From MVYY01 sp035369865 (lineage in GTDB: Bacteria > Bacteroidota > Bacteroidia > Bacteroidales > Paludibacteraceae), in contig DAOOVG010000004.1 in assembly GCA_035369865.1 (NCBI GenBank), forward strand, positions 1-41,799: a stretch of 41,799 bases of DNA, written 5' to 3'. The notes beneath the pieces are model-generated. The model worked only from the letters and a program-made list of their open reading frames with translations, was not told the DNA's origin and did no database searches. Both the position numbers and the translations under genes were made by a program. Shown piece after piece: positions 25,113 to 34,023 of this stretch. Within the stretch, counting starts at the first letter, position 1. Every line of letters begins with the position of its first letter.

Positions 25113-26447
25113 TTAAATCATGCAGCCTTCGCAATAGGCTAATTCTCCTCTCAAACGCTTTTCAATGAGCAATCGCATTCTCCCTTTCAGTGCTTCGATT
25201 TTGATATTTTCTATGACATCATTAGTAAAAGCAAACATTAACAGGAAACGAGCTTCAGCTTTAGAAATACCGCGACTTTGCATGTAAAATTTTGCTAATT
25301 CATCCAATTGACCAATAGTTGCTCCATGAGAACATTTTACATCATCTGCGTAAATTTCCAGTTGAGGCTTGGAACGCATTCTGGCATTCTTGCTCAGCAA
25401 AATATTTCTGTTGCTTTGATAAGCAAAAGTTTTTTGAGCATGTGGAGCTACATATATTTTTCCGCTAAAGGCACCTTTTGAATTTTCATCAAGAATATAT
25501 TTGAATAATTCGTTGCTTTGCGAGTTAGACTTTTTATGAACAATAGAAGTAAAATTATCAACTGTCTGAGTTTTGTCGCCTATAACCATTCCTGTCAGTA
25601 AAGTTTCGCAAAATTCACCATCTATGTTTACTTCAATGGAATTCCGTGTGATACCATTATGCAAAGTGATAATATTAGCGAGCACTTTTGAAGAAGTTTG
25701 TTGATTAACCAATAAGGTAGAAACATTGGTCGTTTGTTGATGTACATTTTCCAGATGATAATGCTCATAATGAGCATTTTTATCAACAAAAATTTCCGTC
25801 AAACGATTCGAGAAAAATTTCACGTTATCCATTGTATGATCGCAAACCAGCAATTGAGCTTCTGCACCCTCTTCAATGATAATTAAATTGCGTGTATTTG
25901 CCATTAAATCGACATTGGAATGCAGAATATTTACTAGTTGAACTGGTTTTTTTAGTTTAACATTTTTTGGAATGTACATAAAAAAACCATCCTGAGCAAA
26001 TGTTTCATTGAATGCAATCCAGCCGTCATTTTTTTCTCTGCTTAATTTACCCATATATTTTTCTACCAGTTCAGGATATTTCTCTGCAGCCCCCATTAAA
26101 CTGTCAATGATCACACCTTCTGGAAATTGCTGATTCGAAGTCAAAGTCACAGGATAAAAAGCTTCATTGACTACAAAATACAAATAAGAACGTATGCCAG
26201 GAACATCGCACTTAAAAACTTTATAAGGATTTACAGGAATTGGCAAGTGATTGATATTTAAACCATAATCTACTGCCAAAGGTTCTTTCATGTCAGTGTA
26301 TTTGTAATCTTCCAGCTTGGCGGTAGGAAAGCCTAATTTTTCAAATTTAGCAAAAGCTTCATCTCGAAAAGCATTTAACAAAATTGCTGAATGTGATTTT
26401 ATGTCTTGATGATAACTTTTGTAAAAATCTATATATTGTTGTTCCAT
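25113..26447 (-). CDS. sufD: Fe-S cluster assembly protein SufD
   Basis: This is the 444-residue SufD subunit of the SufBC2D scaffold, which builds iron-sulfur clusters on the SufB-SufD interface. The right-handed beta-helix core is indicated by NLIIIEEGAEAQLLVCD, SKVLANIITLHNGI and GAFSGKIYVAPHAQKTFAYQ. The conserved CSHGATIGQLDE stretch carries the Cys and His typical of the family, and SRGISKAEARFLLM is typical of the C-terminal helical domain. It is the last gene of sufB-sufC-sufD. The C-terminus CEGCMI has two extra cysteines, which I think is usual in Bacteroidota but could not verify. Confidence 0.94.
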   Translation of the reverse strand: MEQQYIDFYKSYHQDIKSHSAILLNAFRDEAFAKFEKLGFPTAKLEDYKYTDMKEPLAVDYGLNINHLPIPVNPYKVFKCDVPGIRSYLYFVVNEAFYPVTLTSNQQFPEGVIIDSLMGAAEKYPELVEKYMGKLSREKNDGWIAFNETFAQDGFFMYIPKNVKLKKPVQLVNILHSNVDLMANTRNLIIIEEGAEAQLLVCDHTMDNVKFFSNRLTEIFVDKNAHYEHYHLENVHQQTTNVSTLLVNQQTSSKVLANIITLHNGITRNSIEVNIDGEFCETLLTGMVIGDKTQTVDNFTSIVHKKSNSQSNELFKYILDENSKGAFSGKIYVAPHAQKTFAYQSNRNILLSKNARMRSKPQLEIYADDVKCSHGATIGQLDELAKFYMQSRGISKAEARFLLMFAFTNDVIENIKIEALKGRMRLLIEKRLRGELAYCEGCMI

Positions 26448-26508
26448 AATGATTTGTAATATTCAAAACATTTTTATTGTCAAATTAAAAATCTGACATT
26501 TTTCACGT

Positions 26509-27276
26509 TTAATATTGAAGTTCTTTTTCTTCCAATTCCTTTTTAATCCAGTCGTATCCTTTTTTTTCAAGTTCTGCTGCCAGTGTTTTATCGCCTGTTT
26601 TCACAATGCGTCCGTCATAAAAAATATGAACATAATCAGGAACAATATAATCCAATAATCGTTGATAATGAGTGATTACAATAATGGAATTATCAGGACG
26701 TTTCAATTTATTCACTCCATTTGCCACAATGCGTAATGCGTCAATATCTAAGCCTGAATCTGTTTCGTCCAGAATTGCTAGTCGTGGTTCCAGCATAGCC
26801 ATCTGAAAAATTTCATTTCGCTTCTTTTCACCTCCTGAAAAACCTTCATTAACAGAGCGATTTGTTAATTTATTGTCCATTTCCACCAATTCTTTTTTTT
26901 CACGCATCAAACGCAGAAAATCGGTAGCCGAAAGAGGTTCTAGATTTTTATATTTTCGATGTTCATTTAAAGCAGTGCGTAAAAAATTAACCATACTTAC
27001 GCCAGGAATTTCTACAGGATTCTGAAAACTTAAGAAAATTCCTTCGTGGGAACGATCTTCAGGCGAAATTTCCAGTAGGTTTTTTCCATCAAAAATAATT
27101 TCACCTTTCGTTACCTCTACTCCAGGATAACCTACAATAGCTAATGCAAGGGTTGATTTTCCGCCTCCATTTGGTCCCATAATAGCATGAACTTCACCTG
27201 CTTTTACAGTTAAATTTACACCTTTCAGTATTTCTTTTCCATTAATATTTGCATACAAATTTCTAATTTCAAGCAT
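26509..27276 (-). CDS. sufC: Fe-S assembly ATPase SufC
   Basis: This is a 255-residue ABC-type ATPase that powers conformational change in the SufBC2D scaffold. Walker A is GPNGGGKST, the signature is FSGGEKKRNEI, Walker B is LAILDETDSGLD, and the H-loop is VITHYQR. I start at the ATG giving MLEIRNLYA, the usual SufC start; an in-frame ATG at 27294 would add MKKIND. It sits between sufB (86 bases) and sufD (61 bases) in one operon. Cytoplasmic. Confidence 0.95.
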   Translation of the reverse strand: MLEIRNLYANINGKEILKGVNLTVKAGEVHAIMGPNGGGKSTLALAIVGYPGVEVTKGEIIFDGKNLLEISPEDRSHEGIFLSFQNPVEIPGVSMVNFLRTALNEHRKYKNLEPLSATDFLRLMREKKELVEMDNKLTNRSVNEGFSGGEKKRNEIFQMAMLEPRLAILDETDSGLDIDALRIVANGVNKLKRPDNSIIVITHYQRLLDYIVPDYVHIFYDGRIVKTGDKTLAAELEKKGYDWIKKELEEKELQY

Positions 27277-27362
27277 ATCATTTATTTTTTTCATTCAAAC
27301 AGTAATAAACTAATTTTCAATAAATCTAAAAAATAATTTTCTTCTTTTCAACCATTCATACA

Positions 27363-28799
27363 TTATCCAATTGAATTTTCAAGCGTTATTTGCAATAATT
27401 TTTGTGCTTCAACGGCAAATTCCATCGGTAATTTATTAATAACTTCTTTGGCATAACCGTTTACAATCAGTCCAACGGCATTTTCGGTAGAAATGCCCCG
27501 TTGATTGCAATAAAAAATCTGATCTTCACTGATTTTTGACGTTGTAGCTTCGTGTTCTACAATAGCATTTTCGTTGCCCACGTCCATATACGGGAAAGTA
27601 TGAGCGCCACATTTGTCACCCAGCAATAAACTATCGCACTGAGAATAATTTCGTGCATTGTCAGCATTTTTTGCCACTTGAACCAGTCCTCTGTAACTAT
27701 TTTGACTATAACCAGCCGAAATCCCTTTTGAAAGGATATGACTCCGAGTGTTTTTACCTATATGAATCATTTTTGTTCCCGTGTCGGCTTGCTGATAATG
27801 ATTGGTTACTGCAACCGAATAAAATTCAGCACTGGAAGAATCACCTTGCAGAATGCAACTGGGATATTTCCAAGTAATAGCTGAGCCTGTTTCTACTTGT
27901 GTCCACGAAAGTTTTGCATTTTCTCCTTTGCAAACACCTCGTTTTGTTACAAAATTAAAAATTCCACCTTTCCCTTCTTTATCGCCAGGGTACCAGTTTT
28001 GTACGGTAGAGTATTTTACTTCAGCATTTTTTAAAACCACAATTTCCACAACGGCTGCATGCAATTGATTTTCATCCCGCATAGGAGCGGTACATCCTTC
28101 CAAGTAAGAAACATAGCTATCTTCATCAGCAATGATCAAAGTTCTTTCAAACTGACCGGTATTATTGGCATTGATGCGAAAATAACTCGAAAGCTCCATT
28201 GGACAACGTACTCCTTTAGGGATATAAACAAATGAACCATCACTAAAAACTGCACTGTTTAAAGTGGCAAAGAAATTATCACTATACGGAACTACTGATC
28301 CCAAATATTTCTGAACCAAATCAGGATGATGTTTTATTGCTTCACTAATAGAACAAAAAATGATGCCTAATTCTGCCAGATTTTCCTGAAAGGTAGTTTT
28401 AACAGAAACGCTATCCATGATGGCATCTACTGCCATGCCGGTTAAGACTTTTTGTTCTTCAAGCGGGATTCCTAACTTTTCAAAAGTTTTAATAAGTTCT
28501 GGATCAATTTCATCCATGGTTTTCGGACCTTTTTTTCGTGGAGCAGCATAATAAGATATTTTTTGAAAATCAATGGGTGGAATTTTTAAATGAGCCCAGG
28601 TAGGCATTTTCATAGTAAGCCAATGACGATAAGCTTTCAATCTAAAATTGAGTAGCCATTCAGGCTCGTTTTTTTTAGAAGAAATCAGTCTAATAATATC
28701 TTCATTTATGCCAGCAGGAATAATTTCGGTATCTATATTGGTAGTGAAACCATATTTGTATTCACTTTGTGCAATTTCATCTAATATATCTGAAGACAT
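27363..28799 (-). CDS. sufB: Fe-S cluster assembly protein SufB
   Basis: This is a 478-residue SufB, the cluster-carrying core of the SufBC2D scaffold. Family stretches include YAAPRKKGP, SDGSFVYIPKGV, YLEGCTAPM, GGIFNFVTKRGVCKG, WKYPSCIL, and the essential CGAHTFPYMDVGN and EHEATTSKISEDQIFYCNQRG. The end, YAKEVINKLPMEFAVEAQKLL, is also typical. It is the first gene of the operon; 724 bases of mostly non-coding DNA precede it and hold short palindromes that may be operators. No sufS or sufE gene lies in the window. Confidence 0.97.
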   Translation of the reverse strand: MSSDILDEIAQSEYKYGFTTNIDTEIIPAGINEDIIRLISSKKNEPEWLLNFRLKAYRHWLTMKMPTWAHLKIPPIDFQKISYYAAPRKKGPKTMDEIDPELIKTFEKLGIPLEEQKVLTGMAVDAIMDSVSVKTTFQENLAELGIIFCSISEAIKHHPDLVQKYLGSVVPYSDNFFATLNSAVFSDGSFVYIPKGVRCPMELSSYFRINANNTGQFERTLIIADEDSYVSYLEGCTAPMRDENQLHAAVVEIVVLKNAEVKYSTVQNWYPGDKEGKGGIFNFVTKRGVCKGENAKLSWTQVETGSAITWKYPSCILQGDSSSAEFYSVAVTNHYQQADTGTKMIHIGKNTRSHILSKGISAGYSQNSYRGLVQVAKNADNARNYSQCDSLLLGDKCGAHTFPYMDVGNENAIVEHEATTSKISEDQIFYCNQRGISTENAVGLIVNGYAKEVINKLPMEFAVEAQKLLQITLENSIG

Positions 28800-28852
28800 A
28801 AAAAATGGTTTGAAGGAAAATTTTCAAGTAAATAAAGAATATTTCAGATTAT

Positions 28853-28873
28853 TGTTACAATAACAGTTGGTTA
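28853..28873. promoter_or_regulatory. Palindrome upstream of sufB, candidate operator
   Basis: TGTTA-CAA-TAACA (28853-28865) is a perfect inverted repeat, immediately followed by a further GTTA (28870-28873) that forms a second, overlapping TAAC/GTTA pair. It lies 54-66 bases before the sufB start, where the promoter should be. Size and symmetry suit a dimeric regulator such as a CRP/FNR-type protein; the regulator is not identified. Confidence 0.4.
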
Positions 28874-28919
28874 TTTGATTTTGTTTAAAAAGGTTTTTCT
28901 TTGTTTTGAAAAATTTATT

Positions 28920-28944
28920 TGTTAGAGTTACATTTTGTCTAACA
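28920..28944. repeat. Inverted repeat TGTTAGA / TCTAACA
   Basis: Perfect 7-base arms (28920-28926 and 28938-28944) around an 11-base loop, about 120-145 bases before sufB. No T-run follows. The half-sites resemble the nearer TGTTA palindrome, so both may belong to one control region. Confidence 0.4.
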
Positions 28945-29523
28945 ATCTCTGTTGTAATTTTGAGTCCCTTCTTAAAACCTGATTTTTTAAAAGAGAAATA
29001 TTAATTTTTTTTGTTGTTTCGATATTTTACAATAAATTCCAATATAAAATTTTCGATAAAAATAGCTTTTGTAAAATATTAAATACTCTTTGACTCATTT
29101 GCATGAATGATATATTTTAGTGTTCGAGCGAAGTTTATCCCCAATGAATGAAAGTAAATCCACAAGTGTGTTTACCAAATCCGGAATAATGGTAACCTAA
29201 TTGAAAAATGGCAGTTTCAACATTTATTTCTTGGCTATACAATTCCTCTTGGGAAATGTCTCGCAGTTTTTGTCTCAAAAGAAAAGTAACAATATTTGCC
29301 ATTTTCTGCCTTCCTGGTAATAATTTGCAATATTCTTCAAGTTCACCAGAAGAAGAATAAATTTAATTGCTTTTCAGCTCCTGACTTTGTAAACATTTTA
29401 AAATACTAAAGTATAATGATATATGCAAACTTTTTCATCATTTTTATACTTTTTATAACATTTCAGAAATGAAAAAATATTTTTCTATTTTTGAGCATAA
29501 ATTGGCATCATTTTTTTTATAAA
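28945..29523. other. Spacer between the suf operon and lptG, no intact gene
   Basis: The stretch contains one short coding-like frame at 29135-29302 and otherwise no recognisable gene or RNA. The sequence is very AT-rich with frequent stops. Confidence 0.45.
29135..29302 (-). CDS. Short unidentified frame, possible gene fragment
   Basis: A 55-codon frame from ATG at 29302 reads MANIVTFLLRQKLRDISQEE, then LYSQEINVETAIFQLGYHYS, ending in HWG. The frame stays open about 15 codons upstream (SSSGELEEYCKLLPGRQK). The amino-acid mix is protein-like, unlike the low-complexity translations around it, so it may be the tail of a lost gene or a real small protein. I recognise no family. Confidence 0.3.
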   Translation of the reverse strand: MANIVTFLLRQKLRDISQEELYSQEINVETAIFQLGYHYSGFGKHTCGFTFIHWG

Positions 29524-30624
29524 CTACTTTGGTGCTGTAGAATATAAATAAAAACCAATTAAAATAAAGACAAAATTTGGTAGCCACACTGCTAAAAATG
29601 GCGACATAACTCCACTTACTGAAAATGTGGTGGAGACAGTAGAAAATAAAATATACAAAGCACTTAGTGCTATTCCGATACCAAGATGAAGCCCCATTCC
29701 ACCTCGTACTTTTCTTGAAGATAAGGAAACACCGATTAGAGTCATTACAAATGCAGCAAATGGCATAGAGTAACGTTTTTGATACTCATTTTCAAATGCT
29801 TGAATATTACCAACACCCCGTTCACGCTGTCGGTGCAAATAATTCCGAAGTTCTGCATTATTCAGTTGTGCACTTTCTTTGGAAGTAATAAAAAATTCTT
29901 TGGGTTGGACATTTATTACTGTATCCAGAACGTCTCCTTTTTTAATCTTTTCATGCATCCCAACAAAATCTCTTTGTAAGTAATTGGTAATTGTCCAATG
30001 GTAAGCTGAGTCCCACTTGATCGATTCAGCAGTGAGTCTGGAAACCAGTTTTTTCCCATCAAACTTTTCCAGCGAAAAATGATAACCTTTGTTGGTAGTA
30101 ATTTCAAATCTTTCAATATATAAAATCACACCTTTTTCAATTTCCATCTGAACATTTCGAGCATTTTCAGGCTTGAATTTCTTAACATATTGATTTTCAA
30201 AGTCTAACATTTTTTTAGTGGAATGAGGAATTACATAACCTCCCAATCCAAAGGAAAAAAGAGCAATAAAAGTAGCCGAAAGGAAATAGGGTAGCATCAA
30301 TCTATTAAAACTTACTCCACTCGAAAGAATGGCAATAATTTCATTATCGCCTGCCATTTTTGACGTAAAAAAAATAACAGCAATAAAAGTAAACAGGGGA
30401 GTAAACATATTTAGATAGAAAGGAATAAAATTCAGATAATAATCAAAAACAATCGCTTTTAATGGAGCATTACTTTCAAAAAAATTATCCAGTTTCTCAG
30501 TCAAGTCGAAAACAACTGATATACTTAATATCAATACCAGGCAAAAGAAGAAAGTACCCAAAAACTTATTGATAATGTAGGTATCAATTCGTTTAAGCCC
30601 AATTTTTTGATAATCGAATTTCAT
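29524..30624 (-). CDS. lptG: LPS export permease, LptF/LptG family
   Basis: This is a 366-residue inner-membrane permease of the YjgP/YjgQ family, which with LptB lifts lipopolysaccharide from the inner membrane toward the periplasmic bridge. The start RIDTYIINKFLGTFFFCLVLIL is typical, three N-terminal membrane helices are followed by a periplasmic beta-jellyroll domain (about 125-265), and three C-terminal helices end the protein. GDNEIIAILSSGVSF is the conserved coupling segment after helix 2. LptF and LptG cannot be separated with certainty. It is the last gene of the panC-panD-hisH-tgt operon, 49 bases after tgt, a neighbourhood known in Bacteroidales. Confidence 0.88.
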   Translation of the reverse strand: MKFDYQKIGLKRIDTYIINKFLGTFFFCLVLILSISVVFDLTEKLDNFFESNAPLKAIVFDYYLNFIPFYLNMFTPLFTFIAVIFFTSKMAGDNEIIAILSSGVSFNRLMLPYFLSATFIALFSFGLGGYVIPHSTKKMLDFENQYVKKFKPENARNVQMEIEKGVILYIERFEITTNKGYHFSLEKFDGKKLVSRLTAESIKWDSAYHWTITNYLQRDFVGMHEKIKKGDVLDTVINVQPKEFFITSKESAQLNNAELRNYLHRQRERGVGNIQAFENEYQKRYSMPFAAFVMTLIGVSLSSRKVRGGMGLHLGIGIALSALYILFSTVSTTFSVSGVMSPFLAVWLPNFVFILIGFYLYSTAPK

Positions 30625-30673
30625 TCGCTTTTAGTGTAAACTTCTTTTTAATGTATGTTTATCAAAAATATTT

Positions 30674-31804
30674 TTATATTCTTTGTCCAAGCTGTTGAAT
30701 AATACTGGTTTTCCATTGAACAAAATCATCACGCTGAATATGGTAGCGAGCTTCACCAATCAGCCATAAATAAAAAGCCAAGTTGTGAATTGAAGCAATC
30801 TGCAAAGCTAATATTTCTTTATTGATAAATAAGTGATGTAAATAAGCTTTCGAGTAAACTTTATCAACATAAGATGTTCCAAATTCATCGAGGGGAGAAA
30901 AATCATTTTTCCATTTAGCATTTTTGATATTTATAATTCCTTGTAAGGTAAAAAGCATTCCATTTCGACCATTTCGTGTGGGCAGCACACAGTCGAACAT
31001 ATCAATACCTCGCTGAATACTTTCCAGAATATTTTGAGGTGTTCCAACTCCCATTAAGTAACGAGGTTTATTTTTTGGAAGAATCTCGTTGACAATTTCA
31101 ATCATTTCATACATTTTTTCCGTTGGTTCACCCACTGATAATCCTCCAATAGCATTCCCATCTCTATTTTCAGCAGCAATAACCTTAGCCGATTCTTTTC
31201 GCAAGTCAGGATAGATACATCCTTGAACAATGGGGAAAAAAGCTTGCGAATAACCATATTTAGGTACTGTTTCCTCAAAATGTTTTATTCCCCGTTTTAG
31301 CCATTGATGTGTTAATTCCATTGACTTTTTAGCATACTTATAATCAGCAGTGCCGGGAGTACATTCATCAAGTGCCATTATAATATCTGCTCCAATAGAA
31401 CGTTGAATATCAACAGTGTTTTCAGGTGTGAAAAGATGTTTGCTGCCATCAATATGAGAACGAAACATCACTCCCTCTTCATGTAACTTACGAATTTCGG
31501 AAAGCGAGAAAACTTGATAACCTCCACTATCGGTTAATATAGGCAAATCCCATCCCGTGAATTTATGTAATCCACCAGCTTCTTCTAAAATATTTATTCC
31601 CGGACGCAAATACAGGTGATAAGTATTTCCTAAGAAAATTTGCGCCTTAATATCTTCTTTTAATTCTCTGAAATGCACAGCTCTAACAGAACCTGCTGTC
31701 CCTACTGGCATAAAAATTGGCGTCTCGATGACGCCATGTGCAGTGGTAATTTTTCCAATACGGGCATTACTGTCAACATCGTTATGTAAAACTTCAAAAA
31801 ACAT
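30674..31804 (-). CDS. tgt: Queuine tRNA-ribosyltransferase
   Basis: This is a 376-residue tRNA-guanine transglycosylase that exchanges guanine 34 for the queuine precursor in tRNAs with GUN anticodons. The base-binding Asp92 lies in TDSGGYQVF, GGLSVGE is present at 220-226, and the nucleophile Asp271 is in MFDCVLPTRNGRNG. The zinc site of the E. coli enzyme (C-x-C-x-x-C plus His) is not conserved: the three cysteine positions appear as Gly309, Ser311 and Asp314, although the later IHN histidine is kept. The fold may be held without zinc. It lies between hisH (30 bases) and lptG. Confidence 0.94.
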   Translation of the reverse strand: MFFEVLHNDVDSNARIGKITTAHGVIETPIFMPVGTAGSVRAVHFRELKEDIKAQIFLGNTYHLYLRPGINILEEAGGLHKFTGWDLPILTDSGGYQVFSLSEIRKLHEEGVMFRSHIDGSKHLFTPENTVDIQRSIGADIIMALDECTPGTADYKYAKKSMELTHQWLKRGIKHFEETVPKYGYSQAFFPIVQGCIYPDLRKESAKVIAAENRDGNAIGGLSVGEPTEKMYEMIEIVNEILPKNKPRYLMGVGTPQNILESIQRGIDMFDCVLPTRNGRNGMLFTLQGIINIKNAKWKNDFSPLDEFGTSYVDKVYSKAYLHHLFINKEILALQIASIHNLAFYLWLIGEARYHIQRDDFVQWKTSIIQQLGQRI

Positions 31805-31834
31805 TTGTTCACAAGTTAATCAAACACATAATCT

Positions 31835-32422
31835 TTAAACTTGAAATAAAAAATTCTCCAAAATTTTTTGACCAATTTCACCAGATTTTTCCGGATGAAA
31901 TTGTACTGCATAAAAATTATTTTTATGTAAAGCAGCACTATATTCCAACATATAATTCGCTTTGGCAATGGTATATTTTGATACCTCTACATAAAAACCA
32001 TGTATAAAATAAACATAGGAATTTTCTGCAATTCCTGAAAAAAGCGTGTTCGACAAATCGTAAATATTATTCCAGCCAATCTGTGGAACTTTATAACTAT
32101 TTTGAGGAAAATGTTTTACTGTTTCTTTAAAAATACCCAAGCAAGGTGTATTATTTTCTTCTGAAAAAGAGCACATTAATTGCATTCCCAAACAAATGCC
32201 TAAAACAGGTTGAATCAATGAAGGAATCACTTTATCCAATTTTTTGTCTTTAAGATATGCCATTGCCGAAGAAGCTTCTCCCACGCCTGGAAAAATCACT
32301 TTATCAGCACTGCGTAGTTTATCTTCTTCATCAGTAACAATTGGATTCACCTGAAGCCGTTCCAAAGCAAAAAGTACTGAACGAATATTTCCTGCATTAT
32401 ACTTTATTACGGCAACATCCAT
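31835..32422 (-). CDS. hisH: Imidazole glycerol phosphate synthase glutamine amidotransferase subunit HisH
   Basis: This is a 195-residue class I glutamine amidotransferase that supplies ammonia to HisF for IGP and AICAR formation in histidine synthesis. The triad is Cys77 in GICLGMQL, His176 and Glu178 in QFHPEKS. KYNAGNIRSV near the start and PGVG (oxyanion region) mark it as HisH rather than another amidotransferase. I start at the ATG at 32422, 8 bases after the panD stop; a TTG at 32434 would overlap panD. No other his gene is in the window, so it is separated from hisF and embedded in a pantothenate/tgt operon. Confidence 0.9.
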   Translation of the reverse strand: MDVAVIKYNAGNIRSVLFALERLQVNPIVTDEEDKLRSADKVIFPGVGEASSAMAYLKDKKLDKVIPSLIQPVLGICLGMQLMCSFSEENNTPCLGIFKETVKHFPQNSYKVPQIGWNNIYDLSNTLFSGIAENSYVYFIHGFYVEVSKYTIAKANYMLEYSAALHKNNFYAVQFHPEKSGEIGQKILENFLFQV

Positions 32423-32430
32423 ATAAAAAG

Positions 32431-32781
32431 TCAAATAAGTTGGTTAGTAGCCGTGTCAGGATATATGATAGTAGGTTTGAACAGTTTAGCTTCTTCAATT
32501 TCCATAAGAGCAAAAGACATAATGATAACTATGTCTCCTGGTAAAGCCTTACGAGCTGCAGCTCCGTTCAAGCAAACAACACCCGAACCTCGTTTGCCAG
32601 GTATAACATACGTTTCAATTCTTTCTCCATTATCATTATTGACTACTATGACTTTTTCGTTAGGAAGTAGATTAGCTGCTTCCATCAGAGCTTCATCAAG
32701 AGTAATACTGCCTTTATAATTCAAATTAGCTTCTGTTACTGTGACTCTATGAATTTTAGATTTTAAAATACTCACTAACAT
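32431..32781 (-). CDS. panD: Aspartate 1-decarboxylase
   Basis: This is a 116-residue pyruvoyl enzyme proenzyme that makes beta-alanine from aspartate for pantothenate. The self-cleavage site Gly24-Ser25 is exactly placed in NYKGSITLD, and Lys9, His11, Arg12 (KIHRVTVTEA) and NGAAAR are present. It lies 44 bases after panC and 8 bases before hisH, in one operon. No separate maturation factor gene is visible. Confidence 0.96.
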   Translation of the reverse strand: MLVSILKSKIHRVTVTEANLNYKGSITLDEALMEAANLLPNEKVIVVNNDNGERIETYVIPGKRGSGVVCLNGAAARKALPGDIVIIMSFALMEIEEAKLFKPTIIYPDTATNQLI

Positions 32782-32825
32782 AATTTTGGATTAATTTTTG
32801 GATTAATTTTTTCAAAAGAAAGGAA

Positions 32826-33671
32826 TCAATTATATCTAATATTATCAATTAGCCTTACTTCGCCACAATATACTGCAACACATCCTATAGCCGATTCTTT
32901 CCATGATTGAACAGGAAGTAAGGTTTCTGCATTGACAATTTCGAAATAATCAACCTTAAAAGCTGGAATGTTATTTAATTTCTTGGTCACCCATTTTTCA
33001 ATAGCTGAAGGTGAAAGTCTGGGAACAAGTTCACGGCTTTCAAATAATATTTTGGAAATTTCAGGAGCAATTTTATGTTGTTCTGGGGTTAAAAGTTCAT
33101 TTCGACTGCTCATGGCTAGACCGTCTGCTTCTCTAACAATTGGGCAAGGAACAATGTCAATATTGAACTTCATTTTTTTTACCATATAACGAATAATAGC
33201 TAATTGCTGAAAGTCTTTTTCTCCAAAATAAGCTCTGTTGGGTTGCACTAACAGAAATAACTTGCTTACTATTTGTACTACGCCATTGAAATGTCCTGGT
33301 CTAAATTTACCTTCCATCATTGTATCAAGTCCCCCAAAATCAAATTCAAAAGGCTGATTCAGTTCTTTTTCCTCATACATTTCTTTAACAGAAGGCGTAA
33401 AAACCACTGTACAACCTAAATCATCAAGTAACTGAATATCTTTTGCTGTATTGCGAGGATATTTTTCCAAATCTTTTTTATTGTTAAATTGAGTAGGATT
33501 GACAAAAATGCTCACCACAGAAATATCATTTTCATTGATACAACGTTCAATCAACGATAAATGTCCTTTATGTAAAGCTCCCATCGTTGGGACCAAACCT
33601 ATACTTTTCTTTTTTTCTTTTATTTTTTCAATCTCCGACTGAAGCTCATTTTTAGTTGAAACTACTTTCAT
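32826..33671 (-). CDS. panC: Pantothenate synthetase
   Basis: This is a 281-residue ATP-dependent ligase that joins pantoate and beta-alanine, using the product of the next gene, panD. The nucleotide-binding motif TMGALHKGHLSLI is near residue 29, FVNPTQFN and YFGEKDFQQL are conserved substrate-site segments, and AMSSRN is the KMSKS-like loop. It is the first gene of panC-panD-hisH-tgt-lptG. A perfect -7 element lies about 70 bases upstream. Confidence 0.96.
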   Translation of the reverse strand: MKVVSTKNELQSEIEKIKEKKKSIGLVPTMGALHKGHLSLIERCINENDISVVSIFVNPTQFNNKKDLEKYPRNTAKDIQLLDDLGCTVVFTPSVKEMYEEKELNQPFEFDFGGLDTMMEGKFRPGHFNGVVQIVSKLFLLVQPNRAYFGEKDFQQLAIIRYMVKKMKFNIDIVPCPIVREADGLAMSSRNELLTPEQHKIAPEISKILFESRELVPRLSPSAIEKWVTKKLNNIPAFKVDYFEIVNAETLLPVQSWKESAIGCVAVYCGEVRLIDNIRYN

Positions 33672-33739
33672 GATTAAATCAAAATGTATTCATTAGACAG
33701 TTTTTGCCCAGTCAATTTTTCCTGTTTTGAAAAACAATG

Positions 33740-33747
33740 CAAAATTA
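33740..33747 (-). promoter_or_regulatory. Putative -7 element of the panC operon
   Basis: The minus strand reads TAATTTTG, matching TAnnTTTG. No -33 TTTG is at the right distance. The leader would be about 60 bases. The rest of the 352-base divergent spacer (33672-34023) shows no gene. Confidence 0.4.
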
Positions 33748-33983
33748 CTAAAATTTCTTTGCTTATTTTTCTTTTTGTAAACAAATCGAATTTCTTCCTC
33801 TCCAAAATTCCTGTTTTACAATAAATTGGAACAAAATTATTTGATGATAATTTAAAAAAATCCAACCGCTTATTTTACCTGAAAAAAAAATCAGATTCAA
33901 AAACAAAGCCTTATTTCTGCTATTTAACACTCATTAGTTATTTATTTTAAGACACTTCGGGTGCAAATGTCTAATTTTTTTTG

Positions 33984-33991
33984 TATCTTTG
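33984..33991 (+). promoter_or_regulatory. Putative -7 element of the starch-synthase-like gene
   Basis: TATCTTTG matches TAnnTTTG and lies 32 bases before the ATG at 34024, a common Bacteroidota leader length. The upstream -33 box is not clear. Confidence 0.55.
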
Positions 33992-34023
33992 CATAATGTA
34001 ATGAATTATTTTAGTTGGGAATA

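Noticed and set aside
32453..33189. Open plus-strand frames opposite panD and panC
   Set aside because: They mirror well-identified genes and have compositions expected from antisense reading.
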